A DNA stretch of 64,000 nt from contig NC_015717.1 of assembly GCF_000253295.1 (NCBI RefSeq), positions 1,116,001 to 1,180,000 on the forward strand, in the 5' to 3' direction. Positions 7,487-16,725 of the stretch are shown one piece after another. The position numbers were made by a program, and so were the translations under genes. How positions within the stretch are numbered: the stretch's first letter is position 1; every line of letters starts with the position of its first letter. Origin of the DNA: Hyphomicrobium sp. MC1. GTDB lineage: Bacteria; Pseudomonadota; Alphaproteobacteria; Rhizobiales; Hyphomicrobiaceae. The notes beneath the pieces were generated by a model. That model saw only the letters and a list, made by a program, of their open reading frames with translations, had not been told where the DNA came from and did not search any database.

Positions 7487-9637
7487 ATGCGCTGCAATCC
7501 ATCATGTTGGCTTTTGGGACTCGTCCCGATCGCGCTTTTGACTTGGGTTGCCGTGCACTTCGAACAGGGCGGTATCGAGTTCGATCTGTCGCGCCGTGCA
7601 GGCGAAGCGCTGCGCCGTTCAGGGCTCGATTGGGCCAAGCTGCATGTCGTCGGCCGCGATGCGGTGCTGACGGGACGTGCGCCGGACGAGCGGGATCCGG
7701 GACGGGCTCTCGCGAGTGTCGAGAACGTCTGGGGCGTGCGCGTCGTTGCCGACAGGGCTGCGCTGCTTGAGAGTGTCGCCAACTATCATTGGTCGGTGAC
7801 GTCGTCGGACGATGGGCGCGTGCGGATTGTGGGTGACGTACCATCGGAAGACGCGCGCCGCGCGCTGCTGGACGCTGCTCGCAAAGCTTTCTCCGGCGCT
7901 AAGATTCAGGATGAGACGCGGCTGGCGCGGGGAAGCATCAATCGCAATGCGTGGCTCTCTGCTGCAATCTTCAGCATGAAAAATCTGGCCGAGTTGAAGC
8001 GCGGACAAGCGTCGCTCTCCATGCTGGATCTGTCGATCGCAGGCGAAGCCAAGACTGCGGATGCCTACCGCGATGTTCGTGAGGCGCTGTCCGAGAAGCG
8101 TCCGGCAGGGCTTGCTTTGGCTCGCGAGGCGATTACGCCGCCGCTCGTCCGGCCGTTCGTCTGGGGCATTAAGAAGAGCGGCGCGGGCATCGAGATTTCG
8201 GGGTTTGCGCCGAGCGACGACGACCGCGAGCGGTTGAAGGCGCGCGCCAAATCATTGTTCCGGGCGATGACGATTACCGACAATTCGGATATCGGCGACG
8301 GGGCGCCGCAGGGCTGGAACAAGGCGACGAGTGTGGCGCTCCAACAGCTCGCGCAGCTTCGTACCGGCGACGTCGCGTTTACGGATCGCGATATGGCTTT
8401 CTCTGGCGAAGCGCCGGACGAGCAGACGGCGACCGCCGTCAAGAGAACATTGAAGCTCGATGTGCCGCAGAATTTCCGGATCGTCGAACACATCCGTTTC
8501 CCGAAGCCGGAGATCAAGCTGCCACCGAGCGGCTATGTCATGGGCATCGTAAACGATGGGGCGTCGCTGTCTCTGGTCGGCATGGTGCCGAGCGAGGCGG
8601 CGCGCGGCGCACTGCTCGATGCGATCAAGGCGCGGTTCCCCGGCAAACAGGTCAACGACAAATCGCAGGTTGCGCCGGGAGCTCCGGATGGCTGGCAGCA
8701 ATGCGTCGTCGCCGGTTTGTCGTCGCTGCCGCGGCTCAAAAAGGGCAAGTCCGTTCTGACCGACCACAAACTTGAGGTGTCGGGCGACACGGATGATTAC
8801 GCCGCGTCGCAGTCGGTGCCGGGGGATGTGAAGGCGGCCGCCGGGCAGACCTGCGAAACGATGACGAACATCGCGTTCACCGGCAAGATGAAGACCGATC
8901 TCACGTGGAAAGCGGCGCGTGAGCCAAACGGCATGGTGACGATCGAGGGTGAGGCGCCCGACGACGCGTCGCGCCTGCGTATCGTTGAGATCGCGCAGCA
9001 GATTTTTGCCGGCTCCAGCGTGACCGACAACATGAAGATTGTCGGCGCGTCGGCGGAGCCGTGGTCGTCCGCGGCGCACCTCGGACTTGAGGAGATGGCG
9101 CGTCTCAAAAACGGCGAAGTCTCGATTGCGGGCAAAGAATTTGTGATCAAGGGCGCGGCGGAGAGCGATCAGGTCGCGAACGATATCCGCAGCGTTCTGT
9201 CGACGGATTTGCCGCCGGGCTTCAAGAGCCGGGACGAGATCACGGTCATGTCCCAGGAAGAGAAGGCGGCCGACAGTTGTCAGACGCTGATGCGGCAAGC
9301 GTCGGCCAACGGGACGATCAACTTTGCGCGCGCCAAGGCGGATTTGACGGCGGACAGTGCGCAGACTCTGAGAGATCTGGCTCAGATCGCCAACCAATGT
9401 CCGAGTTTCAAAATTCAAATCGAAGGTCATACGGATTCGGAAGGCACGGATGAGCGCAACCAGCGGCTTTCCAACCGGCGGGCGCAAGCCGTCGCCGACT
9501 TCCTGGCCCAGAACGGCGTCGATCCGCGGCGCATGACGACGGTCGGATACGGCGCGACGAAGCCCATCGCCGATAACGCGACGGCGGAAGGGCGGGCCAA
9601 GAACCGCCGCATCGAATTTACGGTCAAGGTCAACTGA
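7487..9637 (+). CDS. OmpA-family protein with four BON-like tandem repeats
   Basis: About 717 residues: a short N-terminal membrane anchor or signal (LLGLVPIALLTWVAVHF), then four repeats of roughly 120-125 residues starting near residues 109, 232, 358 and 481, each with the BON-like pattern G-x-V-x-I-x-G-x-P-S/D-D (for example IVGDVPSEDAR, ISGFAPSDDDR, LVGMVPSEAAR, IEGEAPDDASR). It ends in an OmpA_C peptidoglycan-binding domain (IEGHTDSEGTDERNQRLS, then YGATKPIADN and KNRRIEFTV). The protein probably bridges the envelope to peptidoglycan. Start choice is uncertain: ATG 7487 or GTG 7481 both follow CGGAG; ATG 7424 lacks a ribosome site. Confidence 0.8.
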   Translation: MRCNPSCWLLGLVPIALLTWVAVHFEQGGIEFDLSRRAGEALRRSGLDWAKLHVVGRDAVLTGRAPDERDPGRALASVENVWGVRVVADRAALLESVANYHWSVTSSDDGRVRIVGDVPSEDARRALLDAARKAFSGAKIQDETRLARGSINRNAWLSAAIFSMKNLAELKRGQASLSMLDLSIAGEAKTADAYRDVREALSEKRPAGLALAREAITPPLVRPFVWGIKKSGAGIEISGFAPSDDDRERLKARAKSLFRAMTITDNSDIGDGAPQGWNKATSVALQQLAQLRTGDVAFTDRDMAFSGEAPDEQTATAVKRTLKLDVPQNFRIVEHIRFPKPEIKLPPSGYVMGIVNDGASLSLVGMVPSEAARGALLDAIKARFPGKQVNDKSQVAPGAPDGWQQCVVAGLSSLPRLKKGKSVLTDHKLEVSGDTDDYAASQSVPGDVKAAAGQTCETMTNIAFTGKMKTDLTWKAAREPNGMVTIEGEAPDDASRLRIVEIAQQIFAGSSVTDNMKIVGASAEPWSSAAHLGLEEMARLKNGEVSIAGKEFVIKGAAESDQVANDIRSVLSTDLPPGFKSRDEITVMSQEEKAADSCQTLMRQASANGTINFARAKADLTADSAQTLRDLAQIANQCPSFKIQIEGHTDSEGTDERNQRLSNRRAQAVADFLAQNGVDPRRMTTVGYGATKPIADNATAEGRAKNRRIEFTVKVN

Positions 9638-9659
9638 GGGGAACGGAGGAAGACCGCAA

Positions 9660-9758
9660 ATGGACTATCTGTTCATGAAGTTGATCTGGTGGATCGCAGC
9701 GGCGTTCGCGCTGGGGCTTGTCGTTGGTTGGGTCTCGTGCCGTGAAAAAAAGAGATGA
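9660..9758 (+). CDS. 32-residue single-span membrane peptide
   Basis: ATG 9660 follows GGAGGA at good spacing; the reading frame gives a short protein with one membrane helix (LIWWIAAAFALGLVVGWVS) and a basic tail CREKKR. It sits between the OmpA/BON gene (22 bp upstream) and the large anchored protein at 9809, which suggests one operon and an envelope role. No family is recognised. Confidence 0.6.
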   Translation: MDYLFMKLIWWIAAAFALGLVVGWVSCREKKR

Positions 9759-9808
9759 CGCGCGGCCGAGATTATCCGGCCGCCCTTGGGCATCTGATTA
9801 GGTAGGAA

Positions 9809-11824
9809 ATGACGTATCTACTGCTGCAAACGTTCCTGCTGTTGCTTGCGTCGTATTTTCTCGGCGCTTTTGTCGCGTGCACGGTGAAACGCGCTCTGTT
9901 GAGTTCGCGGGGTGAAGCACCTGAGCGCGTGCTTGCGCCGGTGCAGGCCGACGTGCCGGTCGGACCTCCGATCGTCATCCCGCCGCAACCGGTGCGTCCG
10001 CGTCCGGCGCAGCCGATGCCGCCGGTCACGCCGCGGACGATTGATCCGGTTCAGCCGAAAATCGAAGTTCTCCGGCGTCCGGAGCCGCGTCCGGCGCCGG
10101 CTGTGCTCGATCCGTCGCGCTTCGAGCGCGCGTTGACCGGCCCGCATTTCAACGAAGGCGTTCCGCGTATCGCGGTTATTGAAATTTGCCCTGCGGTGCT
10201 GCCGCCGGTGACGGATATCTATCAGCCTGCGCCTCCGGAGTTGCCGCCCCCGCCGCCCGTCGAAGAACTTCCGCCCGACGTGCCGGATATCGAAGACATT
10301 CACGAGGAAGCACAGGAACCTGAGCCGGAGCCGACTCCGGAGCCAGAATCGGTGTCCGAACCTGCGCCGGAGCGTGAGCCGCGTACGGGCGGGTTGGCTG
10401 CGCGGTTGCGCGATGCGACCACTGCGGCGGCCGCCGGAGCCGTTGCAGCCGCCAAAGCCGCGGCTGCAGCGTCGGTTGCGATGCCGGGGATGGGGTTGTC
10501 GCGGCGCGAACCGGTGAAGGAACCGCCCGTTGAGGAAACGCGGCCTCCCATCGAGGAGATCAGTGCGGAACCGGTGATGACGGAACCGGACCAGATCGAT
10601 GCTCCGGATGCGGATCGCGATGAAGCGGCGAAACCCTCGGAAGAGATCGTGTCTGCCGCAGCCGAGCCCCCGGCTGTTGAGGCAGAGGAAGAGACGTTTG
10701 CGGCTGAAGAGGAGCAGGTGCCGGAGCCTGCGCTCGAAGCCGAGCCGGAGGCTGATGCTCAACCGCAATCAGATGACGAAACGCTATCGGAGCTTGAGCC
10801 GGAGATCGAACCTGCGCTCGAACCGGAGCCCGAACCTGAACTTGCACGTGAACCAGAACCGACGCCTGAGCCTGTGCCGGAACCTGTGGTGCCTGCGCCC
10901 GTCGTGCCTGCGGCGCTGATCGAAGACGGCGACGATTTTCAACGTATTCGTGCCATCGACAGCGATATCGAGCAGAAGCTCAAGACGCGCGGCGTCGTAT
11001 ATTTCGAGCACATCGCGGGCTGGAGCGCGTCCGATGTCCGGCGGATCGGCCAGGAACTCGAAATGCCCGGCCGGATCGATAGAGAGCAGTGGGTCGAGCA
11101 GGCCCAGATCTTGGCGAAAGGCGGCGAGACGTATTACTCGCGCAACCGCAGGGCGATGCTGAAGGCCAAGGCCGAAACTGAGGCGGCAAGCGAGACGAAA
11201 GCGGAGCCAAGCTCCACAGGCGGGCCGCCGGCATCACAGGATGATGCTGCAGCGCCTGCGCAGTCGCAGCCCACGACAGGGACGGTGTCGCAACGTGAGG
11301 GGCTTTCCGGCGTCGCGGCTGCAAGTCAGGGACGCTCGGTCGCCGAGATGGCGGCTGCTGCTGCGGCGGCGATCGCCGCTTCGTCAGCAAGCGTGACCCG
11401 CGGGCTCAAACCCATCGAACCGATTTCGCCGTTGTCGAAGGTCGATCCGAAAATCTCGATGCCGGCTCGGATCACGGATGCGATCCGCGAAAAGGGTACG
11501 AGCACTGCGACCGTCGAAATCGCGAAAGACAGCACGCCGTTGCCGGAGGCTACGGCCGAAGGTCCTTACGACGACTTGAAGCGCATTCGCGGTATCGGTG
11601 TCCTGATCGAGAAGCGTCTCAACGCTATGGGCATTCGCCGCTACGATCAGATCGCGAACTGGACCAGTGGCGATATCGATCGGGTTAGCCGCATGCTGGA
11701 ATTCAAGGGCCGGATCGAGCGCGAGAGCTGGGTCGAGCAGGCGCGCATTCTAGCGAGCGGCGGCTATACGGAATTTTCGCGCCGGGTAGATAGAGGCGAG
11801 GTCGATACCAGCCGCGAGACGTGA
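9809..11824 (+). CDS. membrane-anchored acidic Pro/Glu-rich protein with two helix-hairpin-helix-like modules
   Basis: 671 residues. An N-terminal membrane helix (MTYLLLQTFLLLLASYFLGAF) is followed by a long Pro/Glu/Ala-rich linker. Two related ~70-residue modules lie at about 376-448 and 588-660, each reading (D)DFQRIRAID or DDLKRIRGIG, a hairpin, then WVEQARILASGG. This module resembles the COG3743 helix-hairpin-helix domain annotated as flap-endonuclease-like; no nuclease active site is visible, so a protein- or DNA-binding scaffold is more likely. The 3' end overlaps the convergent hydrolase gene by 61 bp. Confidence 0.7.
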   Translation: MTYLLLQTFLLLLASYFLGAFVACTVKRALLSSRGEAPERVLAPVQADVPVGPPIVIPPQPVRPRPAQPMPPVTPRTIDPVQPKIEVLRRPEPRPAPAVLDPSRFERALTGPHFNEGVPRIAVIEICPAVLPPVTDIYQPAPPELPPPPPVEELPPDVPDIEDIHEEAQEPEPEPTPEPESVSEPAPEREPRTGGLAARLRDATTAAAAGAVAAAKAAAAASVAMPGMGLSRREPVKEPPVEETRPPIEEISAEPVMTEPDQIDAPDADRDEAAKPSEEIVSAAAEPPAVEAEEETFAAEEEQVPEPALEAEPEADAQPQSDDETLSELEPEIEPALEPEPEPELAREPEPTPEPVPEPVVPAPVVPAALIEDGDDFQRIRAIDSDIEQKLKTRGVVYFEHIAGWSASDVRRIGQELEMPGRIDREQWVEQAQILAKGGETYYSRNRRAMLKAKAETEAASETKAEPSSTGGPPASQDDAAAPAQSQPTTGTVSQREGLSGVAAASQGRSVAEMAAAAAAAIAASSASVTRGLKPIEPISPLSKVDPKISMPARITDAIREKGTSTATVEIAKDSTPLPEATAEGPYDDLKRIRGIGVLIEKRLNAMGIRRYDQIANWTSGDIDRVSRMLEFKGRIERESWVEQARILASGGYTEFSRRVDRGEVDTSRET

Positions 11825-12747
11825 CCGAAATCGCTGCGGGACAGGATTCCGTAGCGCGTGCCGTCGTTCTGCTCATCGGTTTCGGCAAAGAACGAGGCGA
11901 CGGCGGAGATCGTCGGCACATCACGTAGCAGCGGCGCGTGCCCTTGGGCGGGCACCGTGAATGACGACAGTTTCGGATGGCGCTGGCGCATCTCCTCGAC
12001 GGTCTTTTCGGATAGCAGATCGGAGTTTTCGCCGCGCAGAACGAGCACCGGCATGCGCTTCATCGCTTCGAACTGCGGCCAGAGTTTCGGGATCGGTCCA
12101 TCAAGGACGGACAGGCATTTTGCCAGCTTCGGGTCGTAAGCGCCGACCGGCTTGCCGTCCTTATCATTGAACATCTGGCGGGCGATGGCGGCAAAATCGT
12201 CATCGGTCATTTGCGGAAAATCGCGGCTGAAGAGATCGCCGATGATGCGCGTCGCGTCAGCCCAGTTCTTCGGCTGGGGAATGCGACCGACATAGCCTGC
12301 AATGCGTGCGAGCCCGTCTTGTTCAATCACCGGACCGATGTCGTTTAGAACCACCGCGCCCATCAGTGAGGGTTGCGCAGCCGCCAGAACCATTGAGATG
12401 AGGCCGCCGCGAGACGTTCCGATGATGCCGGCGTTGCGCAGCCCGAGCATCATCATGAAGTCGATCGCGTCCTGCATTTCGATCGGCACGGCGTAGTTCT
12501 TCCAGTCGGAATCGTATTCGGACAGGCCGCGACCGCGCGTGTCGAGCGTGAACACGTCGCGTGCCTTCGCGCCCTGGCTCAATGCCATCGCGATGTCGTG
12601 GAAGTCGCGGCTGTTGCGCGTCAATCCGGCGAGGCAAACGACCGGCCGCGCGTTGGACGCGACTTTGGGCCGATAATGGCGTCCGTAGAGGCGCAGCCCG
12701 TCGCGGCTGGTGAAGTGAATGTCTTCGAATTCCTGCACCGCCACCAT
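11764..12747 (-). CDS. alpha/beta hydrolase
   Basis: 327 residues with the nucleophile elbow GTSRGG (Ser112), an LDTRGRGLSEYD strand-loop, and a catalytic His in PAQGHAPLL. The Arg after the nucleophile is a variation seen in haloperoxidase/epoxide-hydrolase-like relatives. It starts 28 bp after the lytic transglycosylase on the same strand, so the two are probably cotranscribed. The last ~45 residues are low-complexity and lie in the overlap with the convergent gene. Confidence 0.82.
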   Translation of the reverse strand: MVAVQEFEDIHFTSRDGLRLYGRHYRPKVASNARPVVCLAGLTRNSRDFHDIAMALSQGAKARDVFTLDTRGRGLSEYDSDWKNYAVPIEMQDAIDFMMMLGLRNAGIIGTSRGGLISMVLAAAQPSLMGAVVLNDIGPVIEQDGLARIAGYVGRIPQPKNWADATRIIGDLFSRDFPQMTDDDFAAIARQMFNDKDGKPVGAYDPKLAKCLSVLDGPIPKLWPQFEAMKRMPVLVLRGENSDLLSEKTVEEMRQRHPKLSSFTVPAQGHAPLLRDVPTISAVASFFAETDEQNDGTRYGILSRSDFGHVSRLVSTSPLSTRRENSV

Positions 12748-12775
12748 TGGGATATCGCGCCTCGTTTTGGTTTAC

Positions 12776-14995
12776 TCAGCCGTCGCTGTTGTTGTCGGCG
12801 ATGCCGTTACCTGAATCGTCGTCTTTCGGCATCCGTGCATCGCTACGGCCGCGCCAGAGGTCTTGGCGAAGACGCAGCGGGTTCTTCATGCCCATGCGCG
12901 CGCGATAGATCTGGATGTTCGACAGAACCTTGGTGACGTAATTGCGGGTTTCAGGAATCGGGATGCGTTCGATCCAGTCGATCGGATCGACGTTTGCGTC
13001 TCTCGGGTCGCCGAACTCATTCATCCACTGGCGTGCCCGGCCCGGGCCGGCGTTGTAGCCGGCAAGGCCAAGCACATAGGAGCCGTTGAAGTCATCCATC
13101 CGGTCGGCGACGTAGGCCGAACCGATCATCGCGTTATAGCGAGGATCGGAGAGTAAACGATCAATCTGGCATTTGATCTTGTAGTCGCGGCATACGTGGC
13201 GCGCGGTTCCAGTCATGACTTGCAGCAGACCTTTGGCGCCGGCGCCCGAGACGATCTGAGCGTTGAATTCCGTCTCCTGTCGCGCAAGGCCGAGAAGGAG
13301 CGGAAGCTCGGGCGGTGCGCGCAGCGGCGTGTAGCCAGGAAACGGCTTCAGGGGATAGGCGTAGATCAGCAAGTTCTGGTCGCGCGCGATGGCGATCTTG
13401 GCGATGCGCAGGGACATTTGCGGGTCGCCCAGTTCTTCCGCGAGAAAGGCGACCATACCGACTTCCGCCTCGGACGGCGCAGCGTTTCTCAAGCCTGCCA
13501 GGAGCGTGCGGGTAATTTCGCGAGAGAGGCCCGCCTTTTGCGCAAGCACCAGCGCGTGCGCCTGATCGGAGGCGTTCAGCTTGCGGATTTGCGCGGCTGT
13601 CGGATAGGCGGGCGGGGTGATTTCGAGATGGGTGCGGCTGGGGTCCAGCGTCTGCATTGCCAGGAGACCGTGGAACGTATCGGAATACTTGGCTGCCTCA
13701 CGGTATTGCTGGGCCGCGGCGGCCTTGTCCCCACGCGCCGCCAGGACGCGTCCCAGCCAATAATGCGCCTTGGCGCTGCTCAACGGCCCGTCCGATGCGG
13801 CGATCATATCGCGGAAGTGGCGCTCGGCGACGGCGGCCTTTTTGAGATATCGGAATGCGATCCATCCGGCCATGAACGTCTGGTCTTTGCGCGGATTGAC
13901 GGAGAGGGGGCCGGCATCCTTGACGAGTTCGTAGGCAAGCTTCGGCTTATCGAGCTTGAGTGCTCCGTAGGCCAGTTCGCGCCGCTCGGCCCACCACTCG
14001 TCAAGCGCTGCGATCTTCTTGGGATCGGGCGGGATGGACAGAATGATGGCGGCGGCCTGCTCGATCTTTCCGGCTTTGCGCAGCAACTGCTCACGATGAA
14101 ATGCGAGGCCGACGTCGTCGCGACCGCCTGGTGCGAGCGCACTCATCAGGGCTTGGGCGTTTGAGGCCTTGTTGAAGACGGCGAGACGCGCGACGGCTCT
14201 CTTGCGTTCGCTTGCCGGCAGAAGCGGGATGAGACGCTTCGCAAGCGCGGCGCGGTCCTTGCGGTTTCCCGCGTAGCGCACGTCATCGGTGATGAGGCGG
14301 TCGAAGCGCCATTTGTGATCGGCTGGCGTCAGCAGGTTGCCGAAGCGATCGAGAAAGCCATTTTCGAGCGTCGGCGGAATGGACATCTCGCGCCAGGCTT
14401 TAGAGGCGTACTTGCGAGCCGCCGTCGTGTTGCCCTCGGCCAACTCGGCCGAGGCGAGAGCGGCATAGCCTGCGCCGGTCTCGGGCGTGTTGTTGGCGAA
14501 ATAGGCCTTGATGGCGTCGGCGCTGCCGCCATTCATGAACACGGCTTCTTCGAAGCCCTCCCGGATCGTCGAGCGATCCGGCCAATTGGGATGCTCGCGG
14601 AGGAAATCGCGAAATTCCTGGGGGTCGCCGAGACCGGCGCGCAGGCGCATCCAGACGACCAGCGTTCGGCCGACGGAGTCGCTGATCTTGCTTTTCGCAG
14701 TCGCAAAGTCGTCGAGGTTCTTCGAGCGGATGGCCGAGGCCGCATCGCGTAGGGCGGACAGGTCGCCAGGATCAGGCGAGAGCGACAGCAAAGGGCTCAG
14801 CGCCGAATCAAGTTTGCGCTCTTGCGCCTTCTCGGACGGCAGCAGCAGCGGCGCGGGAACCGCCTTCACCCCAGATTCGGCGGGGGAAGGCGCGCCCGTT
14901 AACGTGACGCCAACCAAGAAAAGGGACGGCGACAGACCGCAGAGAACGCGGGTGAGGGAGCGAATTCGCGTTCTGGAATTGAGGCTTAGTCGCAT
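12776..14995 (-). CDS. soluble lytic murein transglycosylase (Slt70-like)
   Basis: 739 residues: an N-terminal signal region, a long helical superhelix with TPR-like repeats, and a C-terminal SLT (GH23) domain with the catalytic Glu in ARQETEFN, then GAKGLLQVM and AGYNAGPGR. These enzymes cleave peptidoglycan to anhydro-muropeptides in the periplasm. Length and domain order fit the family. The gene is divergent from dapA, and its upstream region (14996-15100) is the likely promoter area. Confidence 0.9.
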   Translation of the reverse strand: MRLSLNSRTRIRSLTRVLCGLSPSLFLVGVTLTGAPSPAESGVKAVPAPLLLPSEKAQERKLDSALSPLLSLSPDPGDLSALRDAASAIRSKNLDDFATAKSKISDSVGRTLVVWMRLRAGLGDPQEFRDFLREHPNWPDRSTIREGFEEAVFMNGGSADAIKAYFANNTPETGAGYAALASAELAEGNTTAARKYASKAWREMSIPPTLENGFLDRFGNLLTPADHKWRFDRLITDDVRYAGNRKDRAALAKRLIPLLPASERKRAVARLAVFNKASNAQALMSALAPGGRDDVGLAFHREQLLRKAGKIEQAAAIILSIPPDPKKIAALDEWWAERRELAYGALKLDKPKLAYELVKDAGPLSVNPRKDQTFMAGWIAFRYLKKAAVAERHFRDMIAASDGPLSSAKAHYWLGRVLAARGDKAAAAQQYREAAKYSDTFHGLLAMQTLDPSRTHLEITPPAYPTAAQIRKLNASDQAHALVLAQKAGLSREITRTLLAGLRNAAPSEAEVGMVAFLAEELGDPQMSLRIAKIAIARDQNLLIYAYPLKPFPGYTPLRAPPELPLLLGLARQETEFNAQIVSGAGAKGLLQVMTGTARHVCRDYKIKCQIDRLLSDPRYNAMIGSAYVADRMDDFNGSYVLGLAGYNAGPGRARQWMNEFGDPRDANVDPIDWIERIPIPETRNYVTKVLSNIQIYRARMGMKNPLRLRQDLWRGRSDARMPKDDDSGNGIADNNSDG

Positions 14996-15153
14996 TGCTC
15001 CCCATTGGGTAAAACGCCCTACTCGCCCCGACCTTGCGGCAAGCTTTACGAGCGCCTAATGTTACAGCGCTTGCGTCGCTAGCAACGATACACCGTATTA
15101 AGCGGAATTATGCATGCTGAGGCAAGCGGTTCAGGCCGGACGCATGGCACATA

Positions 15154-15261
15154 CGTACGGCAAGACCGTGGCCCCTGGCCGTATGGCTCGAGTCCCTAAT
15201 GACGTTGAATTCCTGATCGAGACAGGGGTGCCGCACCGCAGGGTGCCGGTCTCGGTTTTTT
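15154..15261 (+). promoter_or_regulatory. structured 5' leader with terminator-like hairpin before dapA
   Basis: Two stems precede dapA. The first is CGTACGGC (15154-15161) with GCCGTATG (15178-15185). The second is CGAGAC (15218-15223) with GTCTCG (15249-15254), enclosing a nested GCACC/GGTGC pair and followed by a G then six T (15256-15261). The T run ends 17 bp before the dapA start. No + strand gene lies upstream, so this looks like a leader attenuator rather than the end of another operon. A 41-codon frame from about 15143 to 15269 overlaps it and could be a leader peptide, but its support is weak. Confidence 0.45.
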
Positions 15262-15278
15262 CAATCTAAGGCGAACGC

Positions 15279-16169
15279 ATGTTCAGAGGTTCAATTACGG
15301 CGCTCATTACGCCGTTCCGCAATGGCAAGGTGGATGAAGCCGCCTTTACGCGGTTCATCGAGTGGCAGATTTCCGAAGGTACGCATGGTCTGGTCCCCGT
15401 CGGAACGACGGGCGAGAGCCCGACGCTCGATTATGACGAACACAAGCGCGTCATCGAGCTTGCGGTCGGGACCGCCAAGAAGCGCGTCCCTGTGATCGCA
15501 GGCACGGGTTCGAATTCGACCGATGAAGCGGTCGAGCTGTCGCAATACGCTGAGAAAACCGGCGCTGATGCGGTGCTGATCGTGACACCGTATTACAACA
15601 AGCCGAACCAGGAAGGGCTTTATCAGCACTTCAAGGCGATCAATGACGCCATCAATATTCCGATCGTCATCTACAACATTCCGGGTCGTTCGGTTGTCGA
15701 CATGTCGGTCGCGACGATGGCTCGCTGCTACGAGTTGAAGAATGTCGTCGGCGTCAAGGATGCGACTGCCAATCTTGCGCGTCCCTCGCAGGTGCGGTCG
15801 GCGCTTGGGCCGGATTTCTGTCAGCTCTCGGGCGAAGACGCGACGGCGCTGGGCTTCATGGCTCATGGCGGCGCGGGCTGCATCTCGGTCGCGTCGAACG
15901 TGGCGCCGCGGCTGTGCGCGGATCTCCAGAACGCGTGCATGGCGGGCGACTTCAAGAAGGCGCTTGCCATCCAGGACCGGCTTACGCCGCTGCACGAAGT
16001 GATGTTCATCGAGACCAATCCGGCGCCGGTCAAATATGCTGTCTCGCGGCTCGGTTTCGGCACGGCGGACATGCGTTTGCCGATGGTGCCGCTCACCGAC
16101 GCGTCGAAGCGGGCGATCGATCAGGTGCTGAGCGACCTCGACCTCGTGAGCGCGAAAGCGGCCGAGTGA
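15279..16169 (+). CDS. dapA: 4-hydroxy-tetrahydrodipicolinate synthase
   Basis: 296 residues, full family length. It condenses pyruvate with aspartate semialdehyde in lysine and meso-diaminopimelate synthesis. Visible active-site residues: T43/T44 in VGTTGES, Tyr132 in IYNIPGR, and the Schiff-base Lys160 in GVKDAT. It is followed by smpB after 23 bp, an order common in alphaproteobacteria. A structured leader sits directly upstream. Confidence 0.96.
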   Translation: MFRGSITALITPFRNGKVDEAAFTRFIEWQISEGTHGLVPVGTTGESPTLDYDEHKRVIELAVGTAKKRVPVIAGTGSNSTDEAVELSQYAEKTGADAVLIVTPYYNKPNQEGLYQHFKAINDAINIPIVIYNIPGRSVVDMSVATMARCYELKNVVGVKDATANLARPSQVRSALGPDFCQLSGEDATALGFMAHGGAGCISVASNVAPRLCADLQNACMAGDFKKALAIQDRLTPLHEVMFIETNPAPVKYAVSRLGFGTADMRLPMVPLTDASKRAIDQVLSDLDLVSAKAAE

Positions 16170-16192
16170 CGACTGTCGGAAAGCGCTGAGTC

Positions 16193-16666
16193 ATGGCATC
16201 CAAACGCGACGACGGCACCACGCTTGTCGCCGAAAATCGCAAAGCGCGGCATGAGTACTTCATCACCGATAGCTGGGAAGCGGGTATCGAGCTTCTCGGC
16301 TCCGAGGTGAAGTCTCTGCGGCGTGGCCAATCGAATATCGCGGAAAGCTATGCCTCGGTCGAGGACGGCGGGATCTGGCTGATCAACAGCTACATCGCCG
16401 AATATCCGGGCGCAGCGCTGTTCCCGCATGAGCCGAAGCGCAAGCGCCGGCTGCTGATGCATGCCACCGAAATTCATAAGATCGGTATTGCGATCGAGCG
16501 CAAGGGCATGACGCTGGTGCCCTTGGAGCTTTATTTCAACGAGAAAGGCCGCGCCAAGATCAAGCTGGGCTTAGCGCAGGGCAAGAACCACGCGGACAAG
16601 CGGCAGGACGCCGCGAAACGCGATTGGAATCGGCAAAAAGCGCGCCTCATGCGCGAAAAGGGCTGA
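16193..16666 (+). CDS. smpB: SsrA-binding protein
   Basis: 157 residues with the SmpB core (ARHEYFITDSWEAGIELLGS, GSEVKSLR, NSYIAEY) and the basic tail KRQDAAKRDWNRQK that enters the ribosome channel during trans-translation. It partners tmRNA, which is not in this window. It is probably cotranscribed with dapA. Confidence 0.96.
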   Translation: MASKRDDGTTLVAENRKARHEYFITDSWEAGIELLGSEVKSLRRGQSNIAESYASVEDGGIWLINSYIAEYPGAALFPHEPKRKRRLLMHATEIHKIGIAIERKGMTLVPLELYFNEKGRAKIKLGLAQGKNHADKRQDAAKRDWNRQKARLMREKG

Positions 16667-16725
16667 CCTTGTGAGCGGCTGGAACGCGGGCCGCTTCGCT
16701 CGCGCTAGCGAAAGGGAAACGCGTT

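Noticed and set aside
8252..9487. 411-residue minus-strand frame
   Set aside because: Shadow of the OmpA/BON gene, with no domain or ribosome site.
13196..14164. 322-residue + strand frame
   Set aside because: Antisense of the lytic transglycosylase.
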